Positions 53,146 to 60,654 of a DNA stretch of 64,000 nt are shown piece by piece (positions within the stretch are counted from its first letter, which is position 1; each line of letters starts with the position of its first letter). Both the position numbers and the translations under genes were made by a program. Under the pieces are notes generated by a model. It saw only the letters and a program-made list of their open reading frames with translations. It was not told where the DNA came from and searched no databases. Source of the DNA: a bacterium (lineage in GTDB: Bacteria; Bdellovibrionota_C; UBA2361; RFPC01). The stretch lies in assembly GCA_030431715.1 (NCBI GenBank), contig JAUIIO010000001.1:1-64000 (forward strand), given 5' to 3'.

Positions 53146-53783
53146 ACGTTTTCTCTTAATAAAGTGCGTTTCCGGTAGATACTGAAGGCGAATAGGCCAG
53201 CAATAAAGGGCAATAAATAGTATAGGTAGGATGTTGTAGTCTTCTCCTTCACCTCAGGCGTGGTCTGTGCAGGGCCGGTGATACTCTTTTGTATGCGCTC
53301 CCATCTTGGAAGAGCGTTCTGCTTGTCTGAAGCCTTAAAAAGAAAGGTAAAGAGCACCTGATGTTGAGCGTATGGTATTACGAGCAGTCTTGATTCAATC
53401 TTTTCATCACCGGCACTGAAGCTGGCAGAGGCTGTTACGACGCTGAGCCCGCTCATGAGGGTTACTCGCTCGAGATCCCCCACGGATGCGTCCTGGAGTC
53501 CCACGGCTCGGTAATCGTTTAAAAGTGCCGATTGTACCGTATTGAGGTCCTCTGGGAGTGTCGACGCGATAACGATAGCGTTCAGTGTGGGATATCCATT
53601 ACGGTCTCTTAGCGCTAATAAGACCGATCGATTGGGGCGAGGAGCCTCAATAAAATTGGAATCGACCTCGAGTGAAAATTGCTTTTCAAGCAGAGAAAAT
53701 TGTATCTGTTCTGCGCTGGCTGATAGGGGATTGGCGAAAAGTAATGCCAAGATGAGTTTGCGTAATGTGCTGTAATTAATCAT
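53142..53783 (-). CDS. Exported protein with C-terminal membrane anchor, unknown
   Basis: A 213-residue protein with a signal peptide (residues 1-24, ending SASA-EQ), an extracytoplasmic beta-rich domain (about 30-170) and one C-terminal helix (YLYYLLPFIAGLFAFSIYR, about 185-203) followed by basic residues. The layout is like a type I membrane protein. It has no PEP motif before the helix, so it is not a PEP-CTERM substrate. The domain is unrecognised. Confidence 0.6.
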   Translation of the reverse strand: MINYSTLRKLILALLFANPLSASAEQIQFSLLEKQFSLEVDSNFIEAPRPNRSVLLALRDRNGYPTLNAIVIASTLPEDLNTVQSALLNDYRAVGLQDASVGDLERVTLMSGLSVVTASASFSAGDEKIESRLLVIPYAQHQVLFTFLFKASDKQNALPRWERIQKSITGPAQTTPEVKEKTTTSYLYYLLPFIAGLFAFSIYRKRTLLRENV

Positions 53784-53965
53784 AAAAAATGGGTTGGTGT
53801 GAAGTTTGGCTCTCTAGGACGCAAACACTTCTAGCTACCTTCATAACAAGATCCTAACGAATGCGCCATGGTCTTGATGGATCGTTTTGCCCATTTGGGC
53901 CTTATTTTATGGGCTTAAATGAGTGATGGCACGAGAAAAAGTTTATTTCTAAAGTCGAATTTCTG

Positions 53966-53995
53966 TTGCATTTTAAAGAGAAATACACCTATAAA
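53966..53995 (+). promoter_or_regulatory. Putative promoter of the HU gene
   Basis: TTGCAT (53966-53971), an 18-base spacer and TATAAA (53990-53995) resemble a sigma-70 promoter. The transcript would have a leader of about 100 bases that includes a hairpin and a tandem repeat. Confidence 0.45.
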
Positions 53996-54056
53996 GGTAA
54001 AGTAGAGAGCGTTTTGAGCCCCATTTTTCGGGCTCTTTCGCGTCTCGGCTGACATT

Positions 54057-54086
54057 CCGTATACATTTGAACCGTATACATTTGAA
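54057..54086 (+). repeat. Perfect 15-base tandem repeat before HU start
   Basis: CCGTATACATTTGAA occurs twice in a row with no mismatch, and its last bases run into the ribosome-binding site GAAAGGA (54084-54090). Each unit contains GTATAC, itself a palindrome. The duplication could matter for translation or protein binding. Confidence 0.8.
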
Positions 54087-54099
54087 AGGATATTTACCT

Positions 54100-54639
54100 A
54101 TGGCACGTAAAGCTGCAAAGAAAAAGGCGCCTGCTAAGAAGAAGGCTGCTAAGAAAAAAACAACTGCTCGTAAAACAGCGACGAAGAAGAAAACTACAAC
54201 GAAGAAGAAGACTGCTACTAAGAAAAAAGCTTCTGCTAAGAAAAAGGCCCCTGCAAAAAAGGCTCCAGCGAAAAAAGCTGCTAAGCCTAAGGCTAAGAAG
54301 GTTGAAGCTCCTGCAAAGAAGGCGAGTAAGGCAACAAAGCCAAAGAACTCTAGCACTCTTAGCTATACGCAATCTGAGTTTCTTGAAAACCTTCGTCAGT
54401 TCTGTGGTCTTGAGAAGAAGTCTCAAGCGAAAGAGATGTGGGAAGATGTATCAAGATTCCTTACTGATTCACTTAAAAAGGGCTACAGAGTTCCACTCGT
54501 AGGTCTTGGTAAGATGTATGTAAGAAAGTCAAAGGCACGTATGGGTCGTAACCCGGCTACAGGTGAGATTATCCATATCTCTGCTAAAAAGCGTGTAAGA
54601 TTTACTCCTGCGAAGGCTCTTAAAGACGCAGTTCTTTAG
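54100..54639 (+). CDS. HU-family DNA-binding protein with histone-H1-like N-terminal tail
   Basis: A 179-residue nucleoid protein. Residues 1-85 are almost wholly Lys, Ala, Thr and Pro (AAKKK-APAKK units), like eukaryotic H1 tails. Residues about 88-179 are an HU/IHF domain: SYTQSEFLENLRQFCGLEKKSQAKEMWEDVSRFLTDSLKKGYRVPLVGLGKMYVRKSKARMGRNPATGEIIHISAKKRVRFTPAKALKDAVL, including the RNPATGE arm with the intercalating Pro. ATG at 54100 has GAAAGGA 9-10 bases upstream; the frame upstream has no start of similar quality. It is likely abundant, given its own promoter and terminator. Mycobacterial HupB carries a similar tail at the opposite end. Confidence 0.88.
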   Translation: MARKAAKKKAPAKKKAAKKKTTARKTATKKKTTTKKKTATKKKASAKKKAPAKKAPAKKAAKPKAKKVEAPAKKASKATKPKNSSTLSYTQSEFLENLRQFCGLEKKSQAKEMWEDVSRFLTDSLKKGYRVPLVGLGKMYVRKSKARMGRNPATGEIIHISAKKRVRFTPAKALKDAVL

Positions 54640-54653
54640 TTCAAAGCCTTAAG

Positions 54654-54753
54654 TCCTGTGTATAGCAGGAAATCCAAGTAGGATTTAAGACCCTGCTTTT
54701 TGTTTGAGACGCCATAGAGATCGGTGACTCATTACGGAAAGCAGGGTTTTTTT
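54654..54753 (+). terminator. Structured 3' region and terminator of the HU gene
   Basis: Three inverted repeats follow the stop: TCCTG/CAGGA (54654-54670, 7-base loop), AAATCC/GGATTT (54670-54686, 5-base loop), and CCCTGCTTT (54691-54699) pairing with AAAGCAGGG (54738-54746) across 38 bases, followed by seven T residues (54747-54753). The last acts as an intrinsic terminator with an unusually long loop. The whole could also be released as a 3'-derived small RNA. Confidence 0.6.
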
Positions 54754-55183
54754 ATCTATAAATTCTCGCTGGCTTAGCGGCAGAATTTAGATTGAGCGCT
54801 CTGTTTATGAGCGAAGGGGTACGACCTCCATAAGCAGGCTGGTACTCACGATATCTTGTCGGAGCGTAGGTATCATAATAAGCATAACGTTCCGTGCTTC
54901 CTGGGCGAGTAAGGCCTCTCGGTCTTGAGCGATAAGGATTCGAGGTGAGCGTTTTAGGAGGAGTCTCAGGTTTCTCGGCGACCTCTATGGTTTCAAGGAG
55001 CTCTCTTTCAAGGTTGATACTATAGCGCGGCGTTTGTTGTTGCGTGACTAGTGGGGTCTGATTCGTGGGGGCTTCGCGAAGGGCTGCTGATTCCTCAGAT
55101 GAGTTGCAAGCCGTTAGTGATAACGCAAGGATCATTATTGAAAGGCAAAGAGTGTATTTGTAGTGAGGTTTAAGAGTCGCCAT
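54752..55183 (-). CDS. Small lipoprotein, unknown
   Basis: A 143-residue predicted lipoprotein: signal peptide with lipobox LSLTAC (Cys near residue 26), then a Pro-, Thr-, Arg- and Tyr-rich mature part (YRSRPRGLTRPGSTERYAYYDTYAPTRYREYQPAYGGR) that is probably extended. The ATG at 55183 has AGGAA 9 bases upstream; a TTG three codons earlier abuts that site. No family is recognised. The stop lies inside the T-run of the HU terminator, so the two convergent genes share this end. Confidence 0.65.
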   Translation of the reverse strand: MATLKPHYKYTLCLSIMILALSLTACNSSEESAALREAPTNQTPLVTQQQTPRYSINLERELLETIEVAEKPETPPKTLTSNPYRSRPRGLTRPGSTERYAYYDTYAPTRYREYQPAYGGRTPSLINRALNLNSAAKPARIYR

Positions 55184-55253
55184 AAGTACCAATTCCTGTT
55201 TAAGTCAGGAGTATTATAGCAAAATCTGTAGTCTTAAAAAAATAAAAGTAGGG

Positions 55254-57467
55254 TCAGTTATTTTTGAGATTTTCTACCATAAATTCGGCTATATCCTTAA
55301 CCTCTAGCTCGCCTTCGCGGCCAGTGAGTTTTACGCCGTCTTCTAGCATTTGCATGCAAAAAGGGCAGGCGGTTGCGACCTTATTTGCCCCGGTGGCAGC
55401 GGCCTGATCAACCCGAACGCTATTTACACGCTCACCGATTTTAAGGTCCATCCAAAAGTGGCCTCCACCCGCTCCGCAGCAGAGACCTTTTTCCTTACTC
55501 TTGTCCATCTCAATGATATTGAGGCTTGAGTTTTTACGAAGGGTCTCCCGTGGGGCATCATATTCATCATTGTATCTGCCAAGATAACAGGGGTCGTGGA
55601 AGGTGACTGATTCCTGCTTCCCAGGCTTAAGCTCTATTTTATTCTCACGAGTAAGCCTTTTTAGGAGTTGAGAGTGATGGATGATTTCAGGTGATTGGCC
55701 CTCTCCGAGATTCCCAAATTCCGGATACTCATTCTTTATAGTGTTAAAACAGTGAGGGCAGTTTGCTACCAGTGTTTTAAACTTAACAGAGCAGAGCGTT
55801 TGGATGTTGGACTTGGCAAGGGTCTGAAAGAGGTTCTCTTCTCCGAGTCGTCTGGCAGGGTCGCCAGTACACCCCTCTGCCGTGCCGAGGATGCCAAACG
55901 AGAGGCCTGCTTCTTTCATAAGGGTAACAAGCGCTCTTGCTATTTTTTGTTTGCGAGGGTCATAGGAAGAAACACATCCTACCCAGTAAAGATAGTCAGT
56001 TTCGTCTCCTGGCTTAAGGATACGAACATCAAGGTCTTCAAGCCATTTAACCCTATCTTCGGGAGCTCCGTAAGGGTTCGTGCGCGTTTCAAGCGCTTTG
56101 AGTGTTGCCCCAGCCTCAGAGGGGACGTCTCCCTGCATGAGTACCATGTTCTGTCGATTTTCTACGATCATATCTACATGATTGATTCCAACCGGACATG
56201 CCTCCACACATGCCATGCAGGTCGTGCACGACCAGAACACGTTCTTATCAAGCACTTTTCCTGAGATAAAATCATCGGGGTCTTCACCGAGCGATAAGAC
56301 TGAGTTTTGGACCTGTTCGTTATTGGCTCGAAAGGAGCCTGTGCCGCGATAGCTGCTTGAATCTTCGCCTTCAGCTGGTAGTACGCCACAACTCTTCTCT
56401 AGGTAACGTTTGGTCAGGATGCTATCAAGTTTCTGTAGAGGGGCAGGGGTAAGCGTATCTTCTCTTAGCTTTCCATCAGCATGTAGTGAGAGAGCGTGGT
56501 TTCTTGTATCGAGAACCATCCATTTGGGCGAGAGGGGTTTGCCTGTTGTATATGCCGGACAAGCATCCTGGCACCTTCCACAGCTTGTGCAGGCTTCAAG
56601 ATCAAGAAGTTGTTTCCAGCTGTAGTCCTTAATAGTTCCGAGTCCGATTGAGAACTCCTCTCCCTTCTCAATGAGTGCTTCGAGATCTCCGGGGGACTTG
56701 ATCCTTCCTTTCGGTCGCTTTCGTGGTTGGAAGTAGAGATTTGCGGCGCTAGCAACCACATGAAAGAGCTTGGTGTAGGGCAGCAGAGCAATGAATACAA
56801 ACACCGTGATTGTGTGGAGCCACCAGATGGAGAAGTGGAGGAGTCGAGTGCTAAAGTCACTAAGCCCCCAGATGAGAGACGCGACTAGGTTTCCAACAGG
56901 GGAATAGGCAGCCCACGGATCTTGAGTGGCATGTATTCGTAACCCCTCAAGGAGAAACCCCTGTACGCAGAGAAGTACAAGCATCCCGAGCAGGTACGCA
57001 TCTGCGGGTTGGTTGTGTACGAGATCGGCTTGATCTATGTAGCGGCGTTTAGCCGCCAGAACACAACCGATGATGACACCAAGCCCGAAGACATCGCTGA
57101 GCAACGTAACAGCGAGGTAAAAATCGCCCCGGTATATGCGTATTCCGAGATCATGGTCTATCAAAACCATCGTAGTGGTAAAGAGAAGGACGAAAAAGCC
57201 GAAGTATATGAGCGTGTGAGCAATGCCAATATCTCGACGTCGTATCACGCCTCGTTGAAAGAGCCCCATAGTCAGGAGCTTGAAAAAACCCTTAAGGCCA
57301 TTGCCGGTATTCTCCGGGCTATCTGCGCCACCAGTAACCAGTAAGGCATGTCGATAGAGGCCTGTGGCCATAACGAGCATTGAGAGGGCAAAGAGCCCAT
57401 ACATCAAAACCACGTTAGCGAAAGAATCGATGTTCCAGAGGATTTCACGAGTAGCAATTTGTTCCAT
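55254..57467 (-). CDS. Membrane Fe-S oxidoreductase, EtfD/HdrD-like
   Basis: A 737-residue fusion. Residues about 10-250 form five or so membrane helices like the cytochrome b subunit of respiratory nitrate reductase (NarI-like, with His residues). Next are two [4Fe-4S] ferredoxin motifs, CTSCGRCQDACPAYTTGKPLSP and CTTCMACVEACPVGINHVD, then two Cys-rich CCG domains (WVGCVSSYD, EGCTGDPARRLGEE, CPHCFNTIKNEYPEFG, HDPCYLGRYND, CCGAGGGHFWMD, CPFCMQMLEDG). This is the layout of ETF:menaquinone oxidoreductases (mycobacterial EtfD, Rv0338c). It would pass electrons from fatty-acid or amino-acid oxidation to quinone. No etfAB genes are in the window. Confidence 0.82.
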   Translation of the reverse strand: MEQIATREILWNIDSFANVVLMYGLFALSMLVMATGLYRHALLVTGGADSPENTGNGLKGFFKLLTMGLFQRGVIRRRDIGIAHTLIYFGFFVLLFTTTMVLIDHDLGIRIYRGDFYLAVTLLSDVFGLGVIIGCVLAAKRRYIDQADLVHNQPADAYLLGMLVLLCVQGFLLEGLRIHATQDPWAAYSPVGNLVASLIWGLSDFSTRLLHFSIWWLHTITVFVFIALLPYTKLFHVVASAANLYFQPRKRPKGRIKSPGDLEALIEKGEEFSIGLGTIKDYSWKQLLDLEACTSCGRCQDACPAYTTGKPLSPKWMVLDTRNHALSLHADGKLREDTLTPAPLQKLDSILTKRYLEKSCGVLPAEGEDSSSYRGTGSFRANNEQVQNSVLSLGEDPDDFISGKVLDKNVFWSCTTCMACVEACPVGINHVDMIVENRQNMVLMQGDVPSEAGATLKALETRTNPYGAPEDRVKWLEDLDVRILKPGDETDYLYWVGCVSSYDPRKQKIARALVTLMKEAGLSFGILGTAEGCTGDPARRLGEENLFQTLAKSNIQTLCSVKFKTLVANCPHCFNTIKNEYPEFGNLGEGQSPEIIHHSQLLKRLTRENKIELKPGKQESVTFHDPCYLGRYNDEYDAPRETLRKNSSLNIIEMDKSKEKGLCCGAGGGHFWMDLKIGERVNSVRVDQAAATGANKVATACPFCMQMLEDGVKLTGREGELEVKDIAEFMVENLKNN

Positions 57468-57577
57468 AGTGTTAGCGAGTTTTACATAAAACGTCTCTTA
57501 AGGGGACAGGAAAAAGGTGTGGGGAGGATACCCCGGAAGGGGGAAGGATCTGATGTAAAATACCGCTCAATAGAGAA

Positions 57578-57606
57578 TTGACAAACTTTGAAATGGTGTT
57601 CAAAAT
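57578..57606 (+). promoter_or_regulatory. Promoter with overlapping inverted repeat
   Basis: A perfect TTGACA (57578-57583), 17-base spacer and CAAAAT (57601-57606) form a plausible promoter for the CNNM-type transporter gene. TTTGAA (57587-57592) and TTCAAA (57599-57604) form a perfect inverted repeat lying between and over the boxes, as a repressor site would. The transcript would have a leader of about 145 bases. Confidence 0.45.
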
Positions 57607-57759
57607 AGAAAACATAATGATTCAAGATAATTATTTATCTTACTACCTACCAGTAAATTTCAGCATACGTTTCAGCAGCGTCCATTTTTTCAGGGCTCAA
57701 TTTTTGTCTGGGGTATCAGCGTGTGTCTGTTTCTTTGATTACAAAGGCTAACGCTCTAA

Positions 57760-59082
57760 ATGGATCCTGAGTATTCCGGCTATTTTGCCATGGTCACTGT
57801 TACAATTATCTGTCTTGTTTCTTATGCCTTCTTTGTCATGCTCGGGGTGGCTGTTCTACGAAGTAGTCGCTCACGTCTCCGTGAGATGGATCTCAATAAG
57901 GATTTTGGGGCACATCGGGCTCGGAAAATACTTAAGGCTTCTGATAAGTTCTTGCTCATCGTGCAGACCGGGAATCTTCTGTCCGGTCTTGGACTTGGAA
58001 TATCGGTTTTTCGCATCTCAGAAATGAGTAGGGAGTACTTCTGGGAGAGTGTTCTTGGAGGTGTGCCGGGAAGTAGCTATGAGCACTTTGCCTTTATTTT
58101 TATTCTCGTACTTACAACGGTACTTGCACTCACACTGGCGCAGGTGGCTAAGGCTATTGCATACAGCCGTCCCGAGAATGTCCTAAGCTTACTTGCCTAC
58201 CCGCTAGCACTCATAGGTATCGCCTTTACTCCTGTAATCTATCTTCTAGAAGACTTTATAGGCTCTGTTATCGGGTTTTGTGGGTACCGTAAGCCTGCTG
58301 AGCGAGAGATTGTTCTCTCGTCAGAGGATCTGACCGAACTTGTAGAGCATAGTACGAGAGCTGGAGAGATCGAGGAAGCAGAGCGTGAACTCATACAAGG
58401 GGTGGTGAGTTTTGGTGACAAGATGGTCTCTGAAATTATGACGCCTCGCACAGATGTGGTGTCTGTTCAGGCTTCAGATAGTGTTGATTCGGTAACCCGT
58501 GTTTTTGAAGAGGCGGGATTCTCTCGCCTTTTAGTGATTGGCGAAGAATTAGATGATGTAAAGGGAGTGGTACTTGCCAAGGATCTCCTTCCTTATGTTG
58601 GTAAAGAAGTTGATATAGCCTCTATAGAAAGTCTTTTGCGCAAACCACTTTTTGTCGAAGGGGCGCTTGCTGTAGGAAAGCTCCTACATATGCTCAGGCG
58701 TAAAGCGGCTCATCTGGCTGTTGTGTTAGATGAGCACGGAGGTGTTGATGGCCTTGTTACGATGGAGGACCTTATTGAAGAGATCGTTGGTGAGATCTTT
58801 GATGAGCATGACTCTCCTGATGATGAGCGTGAAGTTGAGCGTACGGTTAACGGAGAGTGGCTTGTTGATGGAGGTACTGATCTGAACGACCTCAGATATG
58901 AACATGGAATCCATTTTCCAGATGGTGAATATGATACTATTGCCGGTTTCGTAATACATAATCTCGGGCATATCCCAGAAGAGGGGGAACACTTTCTCTG
59001 GGATGGTTACACCGTTTCCGTTCAGGAAGTTGACCAGAATAGAATAACTCTTCTTAAAATATCCTCCGGGGACGTACTCTAG
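57760..59082 (+). CDS. CNNM/CorC (HlyC) family membrane protein
   Basis: A 440-residue protein with an N-terminal DUF21/CNNM membrane domain (residues about 5-175), a CBS-domain pair (about 215-335: VSEIMTPRTDVVSVQASDSVDSVTRVFEEAGFSRLLVIGEELDDVKGVVLAKDLL and HLAVVLDEHGGVDGLVTMEDLIEEIVGEIFDEHD) and a C-terminal CorC_HlyC domain (about 355-438: LVDGGTDLNDLRYEHGIHFPDGEYDTIAGFVIHNLGHIPEEGE). Family members are linked to magnesium or cobalt export and homeostasis; older hemolysin names are historical. Regulation may act through the palindrome in its promoter. Confidence 0.9.
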   Translation: MDPEYSGYFAMVTVTIICLVSYAFFVMLGVAVLRSSRSRLREMDLNKDFGAHRARKILKASDKFLLIVQTGNLLSGLGLGISVFRISEMSREYFWESVLGGVPGSSYEHFAFIFILVLTTVLALTLAQVAKAIAYSRPENVLSLLAYPLALIGIAFTPVIYLLEDFIGSVIGFCGYRKPAEREIVLSSEDLTELVEHSTRAGEIEEAERELIQGVVSFGDKMVSEIMTPRTDVVSVQASDSVDSVTRVFEEAGFSRLLVIGEELDDVKGVVLAKDLLPYVGKEVDIASIESLLRKPLFVEGALAVGKLLHMLRRKAAHLAVVLDEHGGVDGLVTMEDLIEEIVGEIFDEHDSPDDEREVERTVNGEWLVDGGTDLNDLRYEHGIHFPDGEYDTIAGFVIHNLGHIPEEGEHFLWDGYTVSVQEVDQNRITLLKISSGDVL

Positions 59083-59153
59083 CAAACTTTGTAACAATCA
59101 CCCCTTGGCCGCCTTCGCGGTATGTATGCCGGGTGTTATGAGCTTGAATAATC

Positions 59154-59214
59154 ACACAGAAGCCCACGGAGAAGTAATGATAGCTCGCTCCGCGTTCTCC
59201 GTGGGCTCCTGTGT
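59154..59214. repeat. Long palindromic intergenic repeat, copy A
   Basis: A 20-base left arm (59154-59173, begins ACACAGAAGCCC) pairs with a right arm (59195-59214, ends GGGCTCCTGTGT) with one mismatch; the loop is 21 bases. The right arm and its inner flank (CGCGTTCTCC) match copy B at 63841-63911, so the two belong to one repeat family. It could be a REP-like element or a bidirectional terminator for the flanking genes. Confidence 0.8.
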
Positions 59215-59354
59215 TTAATCCTCTATTCTTTCATAAAAAATCAAGCATTTATCCAGATAGATGAACGCTTACAATTCTTAGAATCCGTGGAGATGTTCCT
59301 GTCATCTTAAGTATGTCTTCCCAGATAGCTTTATATTTTTACAGTGAGAGAGCA

Positions 59355-59864
59355 ATGGAGCAAAGCGGAGCTGATACCGGCGATAAAGATTTATCCAGTC
59401 AGGATGAAGGAGCAGAGGAGCGTCTTAAGAAAAAATTAGACCAGCTCACCCCTGAAGTTGAAACTTCCGAGCAGGGAGCTGCTGACGAAGTGGCTCGTGA
59501 AGAGGCAAAATCTGAAGGCGCTCGAGGTGAGGTGAGTGCAGCGACCCTAGCGAGAATGATGGGATTAGCTACTGCCACTGAAGTGAATTTACTTGAGGGA
59601 AAAATTGATCTTCTAAGCACACGTGTAAATGGAGTAGCCGTCCGGATGGACAAAATACTCAATGCGATATCAAAACTTCCAAATGCTAGCGACATTGACC
59701 GTGTAGACATCAATATTGGATCACTAAAAACAATGATTCGTGAAACGGTAGATAAGCTTGCGTCATTATCAGATATCGAGACCGGTAAAGATAAGAGTCT
59801 CGAAAATGTAACTATCATGACATCAGATATTTCTGATGCATCAGAGACCGAGAACGACGAATAG
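59355..59864 (+). CDS. Acidic coiled-coil-like hypothetical protein
   Basis: A 169-residue acidic protein if the ATG at 59355 is used; the frame is open 14 codons further, to 59313, without a ribosome-binding site. Residues 1-65 are charged and probably disordered. Residues about 66-150 (LARMMGLATATEVNLLEGKIDLLSTRVNGVAVRMDKILNAISKL ... LKTMIRETVDKLASL) form amphipathic helices with heptad spacing, likely a coiled coil. No family is recognised. It lies 46 bases before the PHP-like gene in the same direction, so the two may be cotranscribed. Confidence 0.55.
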   Translation: MEQSGADTGDKDLSSQDEGAEERLKKKLDQLTPEVETSEQGAADEVAREEAKSEGARGEVSAATLARMMGLATATEVNLLEGKIDLLSTRVNGVAVRMDKILNAISKLPNASDIDRVDINIGSLKTMIRETVDKLASLSDIETGKDKSLENVTIMTSDISDASETENDE

Positions 59865-59910
59865 TCGACTCCGTACGATCACAACAACTACTACTTGAGA
59901 GAGAGGGACT

Positions 59911-60654
59911 ATGACACAGAAGAAAAAGCTTAGCGATAAAATTGAAACCCGTAAAGTTAAACCATCAGCGCGGCGGAAAAGCTATGCAATGGACCTTCGA
60001 GTACATAGCCCTGCATCTCTTGGATATCTCGGTATTGATGGGATCGATACCGCACCGGCCATGGTGCGACTGGCCAAGGTTAAAGGGCTCGATATGATTG
60101 CAGTTACTGATTACTACAGTGGGGAGTTTGTCGACCGAGTGAGTGAGGCCGCTAAAGAGATGGCACTCACGGTTATTCCGGGAACGGTTATACGTTGTCG
60201 CATCGATGATTGTGATGATGTTATGCTCATTTGCCTTTTCCCTGAAGGAAAGGGGAAATATGACATCGAAGATTTTCTTCTTGAACTTGGCCTAGAGCAT
60301 GAAGATTTTGGAAACAAAGACTATCTTGTTGAACAGTCGCTTGAGGATATCCTGAGTGAAGTCGAGGAGAAGGACGGTATCGCTATTCCAAGCCGTATGG
60401 ATAAAACTCCAAATCGCATGAAAGTTCTTCCGAAGCTTGTAGAAGAATATGGTTTCCGAGTTTTTGACTTAGCGTACTCTGATACTAAAGAGTACTTCAA
60501 AACGCAGTGGCCAAAACAGAAATTTGAACTCTATAGTTTCTCAAATGCTAATGCACTTGCTCAGGTAGGAAGCAGACAGGCCAGAGTAAAAATGCAAATG
60601 CCTGGCTTTGATGGGCTCAAAAGCCTTGCTGCCAGAGAATCTCTACGAAGTTAG
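59911..60654 (+). CDS. PHP-fold protein lacking most metal ligands
   Basis: A 247-residue protein resembling the PHP phosphoesterase fold: MDLRVHSPASLGYLGIDGIDTAPAMVRLAKVKGLDMIAVTDYYSG near residues 26-70, then VIPGTVIRC near 88-96. In active PHP proteins the first strand reads D-L-H-x-H, the second ends T-D-H and the third has G-x-E. Here these are R-x-H, T-D-Y and G-x-V, and no later GxDxH motif is seen, so phosphoesterase activity is doubtful. GAGGGA precedes the ATG at good spacing. The C-terminus overlaps the convergent HemB-like gene by 12 bases. A binding or structural role is possible. Confidence 0.7.
   Translation: MTQKKKLSDKIETRKVKPSARRKSYAMDLRVHSPASLGYLGIDGIDTAPAMVRLAKVKGLDMIAVTDYYSGEFVDRVSEAAKEMALTVIPGTVIRCRIDDCDDVMLICLFPEGKGKYDIEDFLLELGLEHEDFGNKDYLVEQSLEDILSEVEEKDGIAIPSRMDKTPNRMKVLPKLVEEYGFRVFDLAYSDTKEYFKTQWPKQKFELYSFSNANALAQVGSRQARVKMQMPGFDGLKSLAARESLRS

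Larger units (their letters stand above)
53784..54099. other. Long leader/promoter region of the HU gene
   Basis: These 316 bases hold the candidate HU promoter (53966-53995), a hairpin GAGCCC-CATTTTTC-GGGCTC (54016-54035) and a perfect 15-base tandem repeat at 54057-54086. GCCC-ATTT-GGGC at 53889-53900 is a further small inverted repeat. No other gene is seen. Confidence 0.5.

Noticed and set aside
53142..53783. C-terminal helix as a PEP-CTERM sorting signal linked to the FeeM-like gene
   Set aside because: There is no Pro-Glu-Pro motif before the helix and no exosortase in the window.
54094..54426. Minus-strand Leu/Ser/Arg-rich frame opposite HU
   Set aside because: Arises from the lysine-codon-rich HU tail read backwards.
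55695..57344. Two plus-strand frames of 189 and 111 residues opposite the EtfD-like gene
   Set aside because: The minus-strand gene has complete Fe-S motifs throughout this span; the opposite frames show no motif or RBS.
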